DNA of 64,000 bases from Paenibacillus brevis (GTDB lineage Bacteria; Bacillota; Bacilli; Paenibacillales; Paenibacillaceae), in assembly GCF_018919145.1 (NCBI RefSeq), contig NZ_JAHLQJ010000008.1, forward strand, positions 1 to 64,000, given 5' to 3'. A model generated the notes under the pieces. The model was given only the letters and a program-made list of their open reading frames with translations, did no database searches and was not told the DNA's origin. Positions 1 to 9,282 of the stretch are shown piece by piece; the stretch's first letter is position 1; each line of letters opens with the position of its first letter. Made by a program: the position numbers and the translations under genes.

Positions 1-12
1 CCAAAAGCAAAC

Positions 13-40
13 GGCACAGGGGTTATCCCCGTGCCATTTT
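13..40 (+). terminator. Intrinsic terminator of the gene left of the window
   Basis: GGCACAGGGG and CCCCGTGCC form a stem with one bulged A and a TTAT loop, followed by ATTTTAAATTT. No gene in the window precedes it, so it probably ends a transcript entering from the left. Confidence 0.7.
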
Positions 41-195
41 AAATTTCATTGACTTCTTGGTTTTGAAATTACCCTAACTTAATGACATTGCCCCTGCGTC
101 TGCTTCTTTTTCCAATTGCCTGAGCAAGAATATGCACAAATCCGAACTCATAGGATGGTAATAGTGCAATATTTGCGAATTGGAGGAGAGGCAGA

Positions 196-1482
196 ATGCA
201 GATACACGTCGTACAGCCGGGTCAGACCGTCGATGGGATTGCCCGTTTTTATAGAACAGAGCCGGGTGAAATTGTGGAAGCCAACGAGCTGCCGAGCGCG
301 AATCAATTGGTGGTCGGGCAGGCGCTGGTAATTCCGATTGCCGGGAGCTACTACTGGGTTCAATCGGGGGATAGCCTTTGGTCGATCTCCCAGCGCTTCA
401 ATATAAGCTATCAGGAGTTGGCCCAGGTGAACGGAATTTCTGCGGACCAGCCTTTATCGGTCGGGTCCAGGCTCTACATTCCGCCCCGTCCAAGATCAAG
501 TGCGGAATTCAATGCTTATGTGGAGCCAAGGGGCACGAGCGTAGCGCCTGCATTAGAGGAGAGCGCCTGGAGAGCTGCACCGCATCTGACTTATCTGGCT
601 CTATTTAGCTTCCAGGCTCTTAGGGACGGATCACTGAGGGAGCCCTTACTGGACCATTTCGGAGAGATAGCAAGAGATCACCGCTTAGTATTAATGATGG
701 TTATTACTAATCAGGAGAATGACCAGTTCAGCGCGGAGCTTGGGCAGACTCTACTCAATGATCCTCAAATTCGCAGTACATTTCTCGACAACATTGTAGC
801 CGCAGCGAACAAGCATGGCTTCCGGGATATCCATTTTGACTTTGAATACCTGCGGCCGCAGGATCACGAGGCTTATAACGCCTTCCTGCGTGAGGCGAAA
901 GCCCGGTTCAGCACCTATGGTTGGCTGCTCTCCACCGCCCTTGCTCCCAAGACGAGCCGAAATCAGCAAGGCGTATGGTATGAAGCTCATGATTACAGGG
1001 CTCACGGGGAAATCGTCGACTTCGTCGTGATTATGACGTATGAATGGGGCTATAGTGGCGGGCCGGCTCAGGCAGTATCCCCGATTGGGCCAGTCCGGCG
1101 TGTGCTTGAATACGCCCTGTCAGAGATGCCGGGTTCTAAAATCATGATGGGACAAAATTTGTACGGCTATGACTGGACGCTCCCATTCGTTCAGGGAAGC
1201 ATAGCCCGGGCAATCAGTCCTCAGCAAGCAATTCAGCTTGCGGCAAATCATCAGGTACCGATCGAGTATGATTGGAGAGCGCAAGCGCCGTTTTTTCATT
1301 ATCATGATGAAGAAGGAAAGCGGCATGAGGTTTGGTTTGAGGATGCTCGCTCTATTCAAGCTAAATTCGATCTGCTCAAGGAGCTAGGGCTGCGCGGAAT
1401 GAGCTACTGGAAGCTGGGATTGTCTTTTCCGCAAAATTGGCTGCTGCTTGAGGAGAACTTCCAAGTGGTCAAAAGAGTATAG
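196..1482 (+). CDS. yaaH: Spore peptidoglycan N-acetylglucosaminidase, LysM-GH18 (YaaH type)
   Basis: This 428-residue protein has two N-terminal LysM peptidoglycan-binding repeats (about residues 2-47 and 51-96) followed by a GH18 (beta/alpha)8 barrel. The catalytic strand reads DIHFDFEYLRPQD, with the proton-donor Glu in DFE. Length, domain order and long stretches such as MTYEWGYSGGP, GQNLYGYDWTLP and SYWKLGLSFPQNW match the Bacillus YaaH/SleL family, which hydrolyses spore cortex during germination. There is no signal peptide, as is usual for proteins deposited on the forespore from the mother cell. GGAGG lies about 8 nt before the ATG. It stands alone, with a terminator after it. A mother-cell sigma promoter is expected upstream but I could not assign one. 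Confidence 0.95.
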   Translation: MQIHVVQPGQTVDGIARFYRTEPGEIVEANELPSANQLVVGQALVIPIAGSYYWVQSGDSLWSISQRFNISYQELAQVNGISADQPLSVGSRLYIPPRPRSSAEFNAYVEPRGTSVAPALEESAWRAAPHLTYLALFSFQALRDGSLREPLLDHFGEIARDHRLVLMMVITNQENDQFSAELGQTLLNDPQIRSTFLDNIVAAANKHGFRDIHFDFEYLRPQDHEAYNAFLREAKARFSTYGWLLSTALAPKTSRNQQGVWYEAHDYRAHGEIVDFVVIMTYEWGYSGGPAQAVSPIGPVRRVLEYALSEMPGSKIMMGQNLYGYDWTLPFVQGSIARAISPQQAIQLAANHQVPIEYDWRAQAPFFHYHDEEGKRHEVWFEDARSIQAKFDLLKELGLRGMSYWKLGLSFPQNWLLLEENFQVVKRV

Positions 1483-1501
1483 CACCGCTGATTCATAAAG
1501 T

Positions 1502-1541
1502 CGCCAAGCCGGTATCTTTACGGGCCGATGGCGGCTTTTTT
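1502..1541 (+). terminator. Intrinsic terminator after yaaH
   Basis: CGCCA/TGGCG plus an inner GCC/GGC helix is followed by a run of six T, 20 bp after the yaaH stop. Confidence 0.75.
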
Positions 1542-1733
1542 GATATGGAATCATGGCGGATAAGCCGTTCGTACAGCATTCTGCACGACATGATTTATGG
1601 AATATTGTCGCATTCACATAGAGAATCTTGTCGGTACTTGTGCTAGAATCAAATTGATGTACAATGAAGCTGTATCATCGATGGACGAATTGTCAGAATT
1701 GGATTTTGGACATTTGGAAGGGGTATTGGACAG

Positions 1734-2798
1734 ATGCATCAAAACAGTCATTCTGTGGTTATTATCGGCTACGGCGGCATGGGGAGCTACCATGCGAAAT
1801 TGATTAAGAATAACGGGCGCGTTGAGGTTGTAGGAACCTATGATATAGACTCTGTTCGCGCTGAGGCATCTACGCAGGACGGGTACCGGGCATACCCAAG
1901 TCTGGAAGCGGTATTGGAGGACAAAACGGTGGAATCCATTGTGATTGCCACACCGAACGACTCCCATAAGGAAATTGCGGTGCGTGCCTTCGCATCCGGT
2001 AAGAATGTCATCTGTGAGAAGCCGGTGACGATGAATGTGAGCGAGTTTGAGGAAATGACAGCGGCAGCCGAGCAAGCGGGCAAGGTGCTCATGGTGCATC
2101 AAAACCGCCGTTGGGATGAAGATTTTCTGATTATCAAGCAAATGTACGATCAGAAGTCCATCGGGGACTTGTTCCGGATCGAGTCGAGAGTGCATGGAGC
2201 GAACGGCATTCCGGGTGACTGGCGCCACATGGAGGTGCATGGCGGCGGCATGCTGCTCGACTGGGGCGTGCATTTGCTGGATCAGGCGCTGTTCATGATC
2301 GACAGCAAAATGACGAGCGTAAGCAGCAGATTAAGCTTTATTCTGGGTGATGAAGTAGATGACGGCTTCGAGGCGACGATCCAATTCGAGAATGGGATTT
2401 CCTATCTGATTGAAGTCGGCACAACGAACTTTATTACACTTCCTCGCTGGTATGTGAAGGGAACGGAAGGCACCGGAATTATTGAGGATTGGTCGATGAC
2501 CGGCCGGACGGTTACCCGCAACCGCGAAGCGGAGCATGTGGAACCGAAGCCTATTCAGGCAGGTGTGGGCCTGACCAAGACGATGGCTCCGCCATCGGAG
2601 GAAGCGACGATTACGGGCGTATTGCCGGAGCCTTTCCGTCAGCCTTCCAGCTTCTATGACAACTTTGCGGATGTCCTCGACGGCAAAGCTGAGCCGATCG
2701 TCAAGAACGATCAAGTGCTTCGCGTGCTGAACCTGATCGAGGCGATCTTTGAAGGCGGCCGTACCGGCGAGACCATCAGAGACTTCGACCAGTATTAA
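1734..2798 (+). CDS. Gfo/Idh/MocA-family NAD(P)-dependent oxidoreductase
   Basis: The 354-residue protein has a Rossmann N-terminus (VVIIGYGGMGSYHAK, a GxGxxG dinucleotide site) and the family signature CEKPVTM near residue 100, followed by a C-terminal alpha/beta substrate domain. Family members oxidise or epimerise sugars, inositols and their derivatives in the cytoplasm. The substrate cannot be read from sequence. HMEVHGGGMLLDWGVHLLDQ carries the G-D-x-x-x-H segment typical of the active site. GGAAGGGG lies upstream of the ATG. It is monocistronic, with a strong terminator after it. A role in sugar metabolism fits the carbohydrate neighbourhood, but no operon ties it to a pathway. Confidence 0.9.
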   Translation: MHQNSHSVVIIGYGGMGSYHAKLIKNNGRVEVVGTYDIDSVRAEASTQDGYRAYPSLEAVLEDKTVESIVIATPNDSHKEIAVRAFASGKNVICEKPVTMNVSEFEEMTAAAEQAGKVLMVHQNRRWDEDFLIIKQMYDQKSIGDLFRIESRVHGANGIPGDWRHMEVHGGGMLLDWGVHLLDQALFMIDSKMTSVSSRLSFILGDEVDDGFEATIQFENGISYLIEVGTTNFITLPRWYVKGTEGTGIIEDWSMTGRTVTRNREAEHVEPKPIQAGVGLTKTMAPPSEEATITGVLPEPFRQPSSFYDNFADVLDGKAEPIVKNDQVLRVLNLIEAIFEGGRTGETIRDFDQY

Positions 2799-2812
2799 TC
2801 TATAAAAAAGTG

Positions 2813-2857
2813 GAGGGTGTCCCAAAATCATCGTAGATGATCGGGGCGCCCTCTTTT
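2813..2857 (+). terminator. Intrinsic terminator after the Gfo/Idh/MocA gene
   Basis: A long stem (GAGGG/CCCTC plus ATCATC/GATGAT) ends in CTCTTTTA, 15 bp past the stop codon. Confidence 0.8.
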
Positions 2858-2928
2858 ACTGCTTGAGCGCAATAGCAGGGAAGTGTGCAATAGCAGAAAA
2901 CAGTTGAACATTAGCTGGCGAGTTAGAT

Positions 2929-3061
2929 GGGCAACGTGTGAAATGTGCCTACGATCACTGTTGTTCACGGATTTCTATGATTGGACTAAGTTCTGGCAAG
3001 GGAGAAATCCGCTCACAAAGGCGAACGCTTACGCTTCTTCAGCACATTTCACACGTTGCCC
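2929..3061 (+). repeat. Palindromic intergenic repeat, copy 1 (short form)
   Basis: The ends are perfect 20-bp inverted repeats (GGGCAACGTGTGAAATGTGC at 2929-2948 and its reverse complement at 3042-3061). Inside, GGATTTCT and AGAAATCC form a second nested stem. The same 133-bp unit recurs at 16506, 35781 and 36508, and as a deleted remnant at 6184. The 2799-3151 gap between convergent genes otherwise holds only the terminator. There is no reading frame for a transposase, so it is a MITE-like or structured-RNA repeat. Confidence 0.9.
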
Positions 3062-3151
3062 TCCGGCACGCGGTAAAATCATTGGTTGGTTTTATATTGG
3101 CTGTAGCTGCGCTCTCGCAGGAAATTGTGCCGAATGGTATCCACCGATAGT

Positions 3152-4015
3152 CTATACTTCTTCATAGAGCTGCTTAAGATAAGCGATGCTATCCGCCATA
3201 TGGCTCTCCGGCGTACTTTCAAGAATTCCATGGATATGGGGCCGCTCATACTTCATATACCGCAGGATCGGCTTAAAATCCAGCTCGCCTTGACCCGGAG
3301 GAACAATAACGATTTTGCCATTGTCGAGCTTATAATCCTTGAGATGGACGACTGCGATCCGGTTGCCAAGCAGCTTAAGGGCCTCGGCAACCACCTCGGC
3401 CTGACGAGCGCTGTTATCCGGAGATATCAGATTCGCGCAATCAAGAATGATCTGAAGATTGTTGGAGGAGATATCCTCCAGCAGCTTGCGCGCTAGTGGA
3501 GCGGAATGAAGGGGATGATTCTGCCCGGCTTCAATTCCTACCGTAACCCCGCAGCTTTCCGCTTCCGCTACCATTGCCCGTACAGCGCGGACAACCGCCT
3601 GATAAGCTTCCACGGTAAAATTATCCTTCGTATATCCCGCCCCGACGCTGCCGGTTTCAGTACCGACCAGACTTGCCCCAAAATCACGAGCCAGCCTTAG
3701 ATGGGTAGCGAAGCTATCCAGCGCCTCCGCTCTCTCGACCGGATCGGGGGCAATGATGTTAACGTAACAGCCTAGCACAGTAATATGGATGCCAGCCTGC
3801 CGGAAGGCATTTCCAAAATAAACGGCAGTGCCCGGGCTTAATACCGCTGTCTTGGGGACGCTGTCCGGAAAGGATTTGCGAACGGCAAGCTGTACATGGG
3901 TAAAGCCATAATACTTCACCCGGGCCAGCAGTTCCTCTAAGGGAAGAATCCCGAAATCATGGGCACGAACGCCCAAATGAAGCGGAGGATAAGAGGCTGA
4001 TGGACGCTGATTCAT
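3152..4015 (-). CDS. Sugar phosphate isomerase/epimerase, AP-endonuclease-2 TIM barrel
   Basis: A 287-residue xylose-isomerase-like TIM-barrel protein begins at ATG 4015. Family features include VGIEAGQN (metal-binding Glu), IILDCANL and VVHLKDYK (metal-binding His/Asp), with HIHGILESTPES near the end. These enzymes isomerise or epimerise sugars or their acids in the cytoplasm, and the exact substrate is unknown. I chose 4015 because GGAGGG ends 9 nt before it. The gene begins 1 nt after the TAA of the acetylesterase gene, so the two are coupled. A longer in-frame opening runs back into that gene but lacks support. It is the last gene of the uxaBAC operon, which suggests a role in pectin or rhamnogalacturonan sugar use. 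Confidence 0.85.
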   Translation of the reverse strand: MNQRPSASYPPLHLGVRAHDFGILPLEELLARVKYYGFTHVQLAVRKSFPDSVPKTAVLSPGTAVYFGNAFRQAGIHITVLGCYVNIIAPDPVERAEALDSFATHLRLARDFGASLVGTETGSVGAGYTKDNFTVEAYQAVVRAVRAMVAEAESCGVTVGIEAGQNHPLHSAPLARKLLEDISSNNLQIILDCANLISPDNSARQAEVVAEALKLLGNRIAVVHLKDYKLDNGKIVIVPPGQGELDFKPILRYMKYERPHIHGILESTPESHMADSIAYLKQLYEEV

Positions 4016-4016
4016 C

Positions 4017-4730
4017 TTAGTCATCCCTCCCTCTATCATCGACTTGTCGAAGCTCAGCAGCCAGATCAGAGAGCGCATCGGCATAGCGAATCTCCGCAAC
4101 GACCAGCTCAGCGATTTGGCAAGCTCCTTCCTCGGAAAAATGCGTATCATCCTGAATGCCATCCGGATAATTAGGATGGGAGCCCGGAGGCAAATGCATG
4201 AGGAGCCTGCGGGATGCCTTTTCGCCAACCCGGCTGTACAAATGCTGGGAGGCGGCATAAATATCCAATAGTATCGTCCCTGTGGTCCGGGCCACCTGGC
4301 GCATGACCTCCGGATATTCCGCGACTGCCAGCGGATCGAGCGTCCCGTCCGGCAGAAACTTCCGGCGGCTGACAGAGGTCAGCAGGACAGGAATGGCCCC
4401 GCGGCTTCGTGCTGACTCAATAAAACGCGACAAATTGTCCGGATATTCGCGGATCGGGTCTGCATATCGCGCGGGATCCTCCCGCTTGCCGTCATTGTGC
4501 CCGAACTGGATAAACAGATAGTCCCCAGCCCGTATTTCGCGTTCAACGGCCTCAAGCCGCCCTTCGCTCAGGAAGGATTTAGTGCTGCGGCCGTTAATTG
4601 CGCAGTTCTTAACTTTTATAGAAGAGCTGAAATGCCCCTGCAAATATTCGCCCCAGCCGGTCATTGGCTTCTCGGAGGCGCCTTTGATAGCCGCTGTGGA
4701 ATCGCCGGCAATGAACAAAGTTCGCTTCAT
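4017..4730 (-). CDS. SGNH/GDSL esterase, rhamnogalacturonan acetylesterase type
   Basis: The 237-residue SGNH hydrolase shows all four blocks: GDST at the N-terminus (nucleophile Ser), Gly in CAINGRSTKSF, GHND (block III) and DDTHFSEEG (block V, Asp-x-x-His). It matches the RhgT/YesT group that removes acetyl groups from rhamnogalacturonan. No signal peptide is visible, so it probably acts on imported oligomers. Three ATGs stand in tandem at the start. The third (4730) has the best spacing (7 nt) from AAGGAAG, and 4736 is possible. It lies 23 bp downstream of uxaC and is coupled to the isomerase gene that follows. Confidence 0.88.
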   Translation of the reverse strand: MKRTLFIAGDSTAAIKGASEKPMTGWGEYLQGHFSSSIKVKNCAINGRSTKSFLSEGRLEAVEREIRAGDYLFIQFGHNDGKREDPARYADPIREYPDNLSRFIESARSRGAIPVLLTSVSRRKFLPDGTLDPLAVAEYPEVMRQVARTTGTILLDIYAASQHLYSRVGEKASRRLLMHLPPGSHPNYPDGIQDDTHFSEEGACQIAELVVAEIRYADALSDLAAELRQVDDRGRDD

Positions 4731-4753
4731 CATCATGCTTCCTTTTCGCTTTG

Positions 4754-6142
4754 TTAGAACCCGAAATAGCCAGCGGCATTCCGGTAGGAAATGTCTTCGA
4801 CCATTTGCCCAAGCAGGCCTTCGTCCTCCGGAGCTTCGCCGCGTTCCACCCATTCGCCGATCAGCTCGCAAAGCACGCGCCGGAAATACTCATGGCGGGT
4901 ATAAGAGAGGAAGCTGCGGGAATCCGTCAGCATTCCGACGAAGCCAGCGAGCAGGCTGTGCTCCGCGAACAGCTCCAGCTGTTTGCGCATACCGCTGCGA
5001 GTATCGTTATACCACCAGCCTGAGCCCAACTGCAGCTTGCCGGGCGTTTCCTTCTGATAGCAGCCCATTAGTGTAAGCAGGGCAGGGTAGTCCTTCGGAT
5101 TCAGCGAGTATAGAATGGTCTTAGGCAGGCCGCTTCCGCTCTCCGCGCGGTCAAGCAGCTTCGAGAGCGCTTCAGTAACCGGCAGATCGTTGAGCGCATC
5201 ATAACCGGTGTCCGGACCAAGCTGACGGAGCATCAAAGTATTGTTGTTGCGATAAGCATGAATGTGAAGCTGCATCGTCCAGCCGAACTCCCGATAGAAG
5301 CTGATGAGTGTGGAGAGCAGTTCAGTGCGGTAGATGGTCACCTCGGTAGTGGTCAGCGTTTCGCCATTCTTTCTTTTCCGGAAAATAGTCTCTACGGTAT
5401 TCGCATCCCCTGCTTCATAACGCAGCACATCGAGCGCATGATCAGAGAGCCGGCAGCCATGATCATGGAAATAGCCGACCCGGTTCTTCAGTGCCGCCGT
5501 CAAATCGGTAAAGGATTGAATTGATTGTCCGGCCGCCGACTCCAACCGCTCTAGCCAATCGCCATAGCCGGGAGCATCAATATTCAGCGCCTTGTCCGGG
5601 CGGAACGTAGGGAGGACGCGGAAATCCTTCTCTTCTGCAGCCAGCCGCTGATGATACTGGAGTGAATCTACAGGGTCATCTGTGGTGCAAACCAGCTTGA
5701 CGTTCGAGTTTTTGATAATATTGCGGCGTTTGAACGGTTCGGAAGCCAGTTGCTGATTAACTTCATTCCAAATATCTGGCGCCGTCTCCCGATTCAGCGG
5801 CTTATCAATGCCGAAGAAGCGGCGGAGCTCCAGGTGGGTCCAGGTATACAGCGGATTGCCGACCGTTCTGGGTACAGTATCAGCCCAGGCAAGGAACTTA
5901 TCGTAGTCTGAAGCGTCTCCGGTAATATGGGACTCCGGAATTCCGTTAGCCCGCATCAGCCGCCATTTGTAATGGTCTCCAGCAAGCCAGGCCTCGGTCA
6001 AATTGCGAAACGGTTTGTTTTCATAAATCTCTTGCGGGTCCAAGTGGCAGTGATAGTCGATGATCGGCATTAGCGAAGCATGCTTGTGGAACAAGGTTTG
6101 GGCTATGTCAGTAGATAGTAGGAAGTTATCGTTCAGGAACAT
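4754..6142 (-). CDS. uxaC: Uronate isomerase
   Basis: This 462-residue amidohydrolase-fold enzyme converts D-galacturonate to D-tagaturonate (and D-glucuronate to D-fructuronate), the first step of intracellular uronate breakdown. The metal-site motif is at residues 29-33 (DYHCH), followed by LDPQEIYEN. Family landmarks such as TTDDPVDSLQYH, LHIHAYRNNN and SGWWYND are intact, and length is normal. AAAGGAG lies 11 nt before the ATG. It follows uxaA in the same direction, separated by about 110 bp that contain a deleted copy of the palindromic repeat. Confidence 0.96.
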   Translation of the reverse strand: MFLNDNFLLSTDIAQTLFHKHASLMPIIDYHCHLDPQEIYENKPFRNLTEAWLAGDHYKWRLMRANGIPESHITGDASDYDKFLAWADTVPRTVGNPLYTWTHLELRRFFGIDKPLNRETAPDIWNEVNQQLASEPFKRRNIIKNSNVKLVCTTDDPVDSLQYHQRLAAEEKDFRVLPTFRPDKALNIDAPGYGDWLERLESAAGQSIQSFTDLTAALKNRVGYFHDHGCRLSDHALDVLRYEAGDANTVETIFRKRKNGETLTTTEVTIYRTELLSTLISFYREFGWTMQLHIHAYRNNNTLMLRQLGPDTGYDALNDLPVTEALSKLLDRAESGSGLPKTILYSLNPKDYPALLTLMGCYQKETPGKLQLGSGWWYNDTRSGMRKQLELFAEHSLLAGFVGMLTDSRSFLSYTRHEYFRRVLCELIGEWVERGEAPEDEGLLGQMVEDISYRNAAGYFGF

Positions 6143-6183
6143 GGCGTGTCAGACTCCTTTAATCGGGATATGGTTTTGGATGA

Positions 6184-6260
6184 CTATAAAGTTGAATTGA
6201 TACTTGTGTAGGTTAGTGGCAACGTGTGAAGTGCTTATATTTATAAGTTCAACTTTTATA
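6184..6260 (+). repeat. Palindromic intergenic repeat, copy 2 (internally deleted)
   Basis: Only the outer inverted ends remain (CTATAAAGTTGAATTGAT and ATAAGTTCAACTTTTATA), with a fragment GGCAACGTGTGAAGTGC at 6218-6234 identical to the left arm of the full copies. The right end includes the uxaA stop codon (TAA, 6258-6256 on the minus strand). Confidence 0.75.
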
Positions 6261-7743
6261 AAGTAACTCCTGTTTTGAAAATAGCCAATTCCCGCACATC
6301 GTTCTGTTCATTTCGGGTTGGCTGCCCGCTCGCAACGGCTACAATGTATTCGATAAATTGCTCAAGCACTTCTTCCATAGGTGTCTCCAGCAGCGGGCCG
6401 GCGTTGAAATCCATCCAGTGCTTCTTGTTCGCGTACAGCTCATTATTCGTGGCAACCTTGACGGTTGGAACGAAGCTGCCAAACGGTGTTCCTCTGCCCG
6501 TGGTGAACAGCACCAATTGGCAATCGGCTGCACCAAGCGCCGAGGAAGCAACCAGGTCATTGCCCGGAGCCTGCAGCAGACTCAAGCCCTTTTTACGAAG
6601 CTTCTCACCGTATTGCAGTACGTCAACCACCGGAGCTGTTCCTGCCTTTTGCGTACAGCCCAGCGATTTATCCTCGAGGGAGCTAATGCCTCCCGCTTTA
6701 TTCCCCGGAGAAGGATTTTCATAGACAGGCTCGCCATAGGACAAAAAGTACTGCTTGAAGTTATTGATGAGAGAGACGATGTCCTCGAATACTTCTTTAT
6801 TCTCTGCACGCGCCATCAGCATCTTCTCGGCGCCAAACATTTCAGGCACCTCTGTAAGCACCGTAGTACCGCCCTGCGAGATCAGGAAATCGGAGAAGGC
6901 GCCCAGCAGCGGGTTGGCTGTAATACCGGAGAAGCCGTCCGATCCGCCGCATTTCAGCCCCACGTTCAACTCGCTTAAGGGCACAGGCTCGCGGACGTCA
7001 TTCCGGGCTGCCTCATAGATTTCGTCCAGCAAGGCGAGTCCGGCCTCCAGCTCGTTGCCTACTTCTTGTGCGACCAAGAATTTAATCCGGGCCTCATCAT
7101 ATTCGCCAAGCATGCTTTTAAATTCGGAGACGATATTATTCTCACAGCCAAGCCCGAACACAAGCACGCCGCCGGCATTCGGATGATTAACCGCATCCAG
7201 CAGAATGCTGCGGGTCATGCGGTGATCATCCCCAAGCTGGGAGCAGCCATAAGGATGCTTGAGCACGGTAATATTATCAAATGAAGTCTGGTCCGGGTGC
7301 GCATTCTTGAACTCGCTGATCATCATTTCGGCAATCCCGTTTACACAGCCTACAGTAGGAACGATGAACAAGTCATTGCGAATGCCGACTTTGCCGTTCT
7401 TGCGGCGGTATCCATCAAAGGTTAAATCCCGCTTCGGGTAAATGACCGGGTGGAGGTCAGGAGCATATTCATACGATTCCTCGCCGGATAAATTTGTCTT
7501 CAAATTATGGGTATGAATATGCTCGCCTTTCTGGATGCAGGCTGTGGCATAGCCAATCGGATATCCGTACTTGACGATGATATCTCCCTCGTTGAAGGAA
7601 GATAATGCAATTTTATGGCCGCGGGGAATATCCATGCTGGCTTCGACGTTGTTTCCGTCGAGAGCAAGCTGCTCTCCCGCCGTAATTGCACGCAGGGCCA
7701 CTGCTACATTGTCCCGGGCGTTCATTTTCATCAGGCTACGCAT
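6256..7743 (-). CDS. uxaA: Altronate dehydratase
   Basis: The 495-residue enzyme dehydrates D-altronate to 2-keto-3-deoxy-D-gluconate. The N-terminal SAF-like domain (about 1-95, including the HTHNLKTNLSG end) is joined to the large catalytic domain with GYRRKNGKVGIRND, HPYGCSQLGDDH, GLGCENN and LKCGGSDGFSGITANP. The conserved Cys and His residues of the family are present and length is normal. Its ATG overlaps the uxaB stop by one base (TAATG) with GGAG 7 nt upstream, so the two are translationally coupled. Its own stop codon lies inside the end of repeat copy 2. Confidence 0.96.
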   Translation of the reverse strand: MRSLMKMNARDNVAVALRAITAGEQLALDGNNVEASMDIPRGHKIALSSFNEGDIIVKYGYPIGYATACIQKGEHIHTHNLKTNLSGEESYEYAPDLHPVIYPKRDLTFDGYRRKNGKVGIRNDLFIVPTVGCVNGIAEMMISEFKNAHPDQTSFDNITVLKHPYGCSQLGDDHRMTRSILLDAVNHPNAGGVLVFGLGCENNIVSEFKSMLGEYDEARIKFLVAQEVGNELEAGLALLDEIYEAARNDVREPVPLSELNVGLKCGGSDGFSGITANPLLGAFSDFLISQGGTTVLTEVPEMFGAEKMLMARAENKEVFEDIVSLINNFKQYFLSYGEPVYENPSPGNKAGGISSLEDKSLGCTQKAGTAPVVDVLQYGEKLRKKGLSLLQAPGNDLVASSALGAADCQLVLFTTGRGTPFGSFVPTVKVATNNELYANKKHWMDFNAGPLLETPMEEVLEQFIEYIVAVASGQPTRNEQNDVRELAIFKTGVTL

Positions 7744-9164
7744 TAGATTTCTCCTCCTATTACTTGCTGCAGCGCACTCCGGCTTCCTGCCGTCTCCAGT
7801 TGCTTGAGATCAGCTTTTAGCTGTTCCAGCAGTCCTGGAATTCCTGTCAGATCCTCTCCCCAAAGACTGACATCGCTTAAGATGTCGTTCAAGAAGCTCT
7901 CCGGCTTGGCGGCAGCCTGATCGAATGCAGCGAGCACCTCCGGGCCGTCTTGACGCGGAAGGCGTCCGCCTTGGTAGCCGAACAGCAATGCGGCAAAAGC
8001 CAGCACCGTCAGCTTGGGCAGCTGGCTCCGCTCCTGTTGATAACGGATCAACACAGGCAGAAGACGGGTCTTGAATTTGGAAATGCTGTTCAGATAAATG
8101 GAAGTCAACTCATGACGGATGAACGGATTCTTGAAGCGTTCCTGTACCGCTTCCGCATACTGAAGCAGCTCCTGCTCCGGCAGATCGAGCATCGGCAGCA
8201 ATTCCTGCTTCATCTGAACATCTACAAATGTAGAGAAGGCTGGATCATTCATAACATCTTCGACGGTGACGAGTCCCGCAAGCAAGCCGAGAGATACCAT
8301 AGCGGTATGCGGGCCGTTCAGCAGATGCACCTTTCGTTCGCGGTAAGGGGTCATATCCGGAGTGACAACCACATTAAGCCCTGCTTGCGCCAGCGGCAGG
8401 CGCTCTTTCACTTCAGCCGGGCCTTCAATCACCCAGAACAGAAACGGCTCCGCAGTAACCATCAGCTTGTCGAGATATCCCAGCTCTTGCTCCAACTCCT
8501 TGGCCTTGTCTCTTGGATAGCCCGGAACAATGCGGTCTACCAGACTGCAGCAGAACGTATTTTCTTCCTTGACCCATGTAATAAAGGCTTCCCCGGTCTG
8601 CCATTCCTCGGCATAGCGGAGGACGATCTCACGAAGCTTCTCGCCATTGCGGTCAATCAGCTCGCATGGGATGATGATGAAGCCCTTCTTGCCCAGTTCA
8701 AAACGGCGAAGGAGCAGGGCGGTCAGCTTGGCCGGGAAGCTTTTGTGCGGAGCGCTGTCCCGTTTGTCATCGGGGTGATACGCAATGCCGGCCTCAGTCG
8801 TATTGGAGGTAATAAACTCCAGGTCGTCGGATTCCGCGAGTGCCAGGAAGGTCTCATAGCTATGATACGGATTAATAATTCGGCTAACGCTTGTAATGAT
8901 TTCCCGGCTATTGACGGTTTCTTGATCCAAAATGCCGTTTAACAGGACCGTATACAGACAATCCTGCTCTGTCAGCATGTCTCCAAGTCCTTGATCGAGA
9001 GGCTGTACCAGGACAGCACTGCCTTGGAATAATCCCTTATTGTTCATTTGCTGAAGCTGCCAGTCGACAAAAGCACGCATAAAATTTCCTTCTCCGAACT
9101 GAATCATGCGTTCAGGATAGGCGGGCAAATCAGGATACGCGGTTCTTGAAAGCTGTTGAGTCAT
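7743..9164 (-). CDS. uxaB: Tagaturonate reductase (altronate oxidoreductase)
   Basis: This 473-residue member of the mannitol dehydrogenase family reduces D-tagaturonate to D-altronate with NADH. The N-terminal Rossmann part has MIQFGEGNFMRAFVDW and the C-terminal helical domain has KVHLLNGPHTAMVSLGLL, which carries the Lys and Asn-x-x-His catalytic residues. It is the first gene of the operon uxaB-uxaA-uxaC-esterase-isomerase. The start has AGGAG about 11 nt upstream. A CACGTG-centred operator lies 37 bp before the start codon. Confidence 0.95.
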   Translation of the reverse strand: MTQQLSRTAYPDLPAYPERMIQFGEGNFMRAFVDWQLQQMNNKGLFQGSAVLVQPLDQGLGDMLTEQDCLYTVLLNGILDQETVNSREIITSVSRIINPYHSYETFLALAESDDLEFITSNTTEAGIAYHPDDKRDSAPHKSFPAKLTALLLRRFELGKKGFIIIPCELIDRNGEKLREIVLRYAEEWQTGEAFITWVKEENTFCCSLVDRIVPGYPRDKAKELEQELGYLDKLMVTAEPFLFWVIEGPAEVKERLPLAQAGLNVVVTPDMTPYRERKVHLLNGPHTAMVSLGLLAGLVTVEDVMNDPAFSTFVDVQMKQELLPMLDLPEQELLQYAEAVQERFKNPFIRHELTSIYLNSISKFKTRLLPVLIRYQQERSQLPKLTVLAFAALLFGYQGGRLPRQDGPEVLAAFDQAAAKPESFLNDILSDVSLWGEDLTGIPGLLEQLKADLKQLETAGSRSALQQVIGGEI

Positions 9165-9200
9165 ACTTGGTTTCGCTCCTTCGCTTAATTAAATGGATTA

Positions 9201-9216
9201 ATGCACACGTGAACAT
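9201..9216. promoter_or_regulatory. Candidate ExuR/LacI operator in front of uxaB
   Basis: ATGCACACGTGAACAT is a palindrome of the form ATG-NN-CACGTG-NN-CAT. The same ATGCACACGTGAA occurs at 10371 beside the regulator gene, and nowhere else in intergenic DNA that I noticed. A palindrome of this type suits a LacI-family dimer. It is inference that the neighbouring LacI protein binds it. Confidence 0.6.
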
Positions 9217-9224
9217 TTTTATAT

Positions 9225-9249
9225 AAAAAAAGAGGGATGCTCTTTTTTT
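9225..9249 (-). terminator. Terminator between the LacI regulator and uxaB
   Basis: AAAAAAAGAG and CTCTTTTTTT form a perfect 10-bp stem with a 5-nt loop. Read leftward it ends the regulator transcript before the uxaB operon. The T-run on both strands allows bidirectional use. Confidence 0.75.
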
Positions 9250-9282
9250 AACGGGATTGCATGTGCTGATCCAGACAGGGAA

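Noticed and set aside
3125..3496. A 123-codon plus-strand frame at the end of the sugar isomerase gene
   Set aside because: Mostly antisense to the isomerase and partly in the repeat flank; no coding support.
7950..8942. A 330-codon open frame opposite uxaB
   Set aside because: It lies wholly antisense to a well-recognised enzyme gene, has no ribosome site and its sequence is the low-complexity shadow of biased codons.
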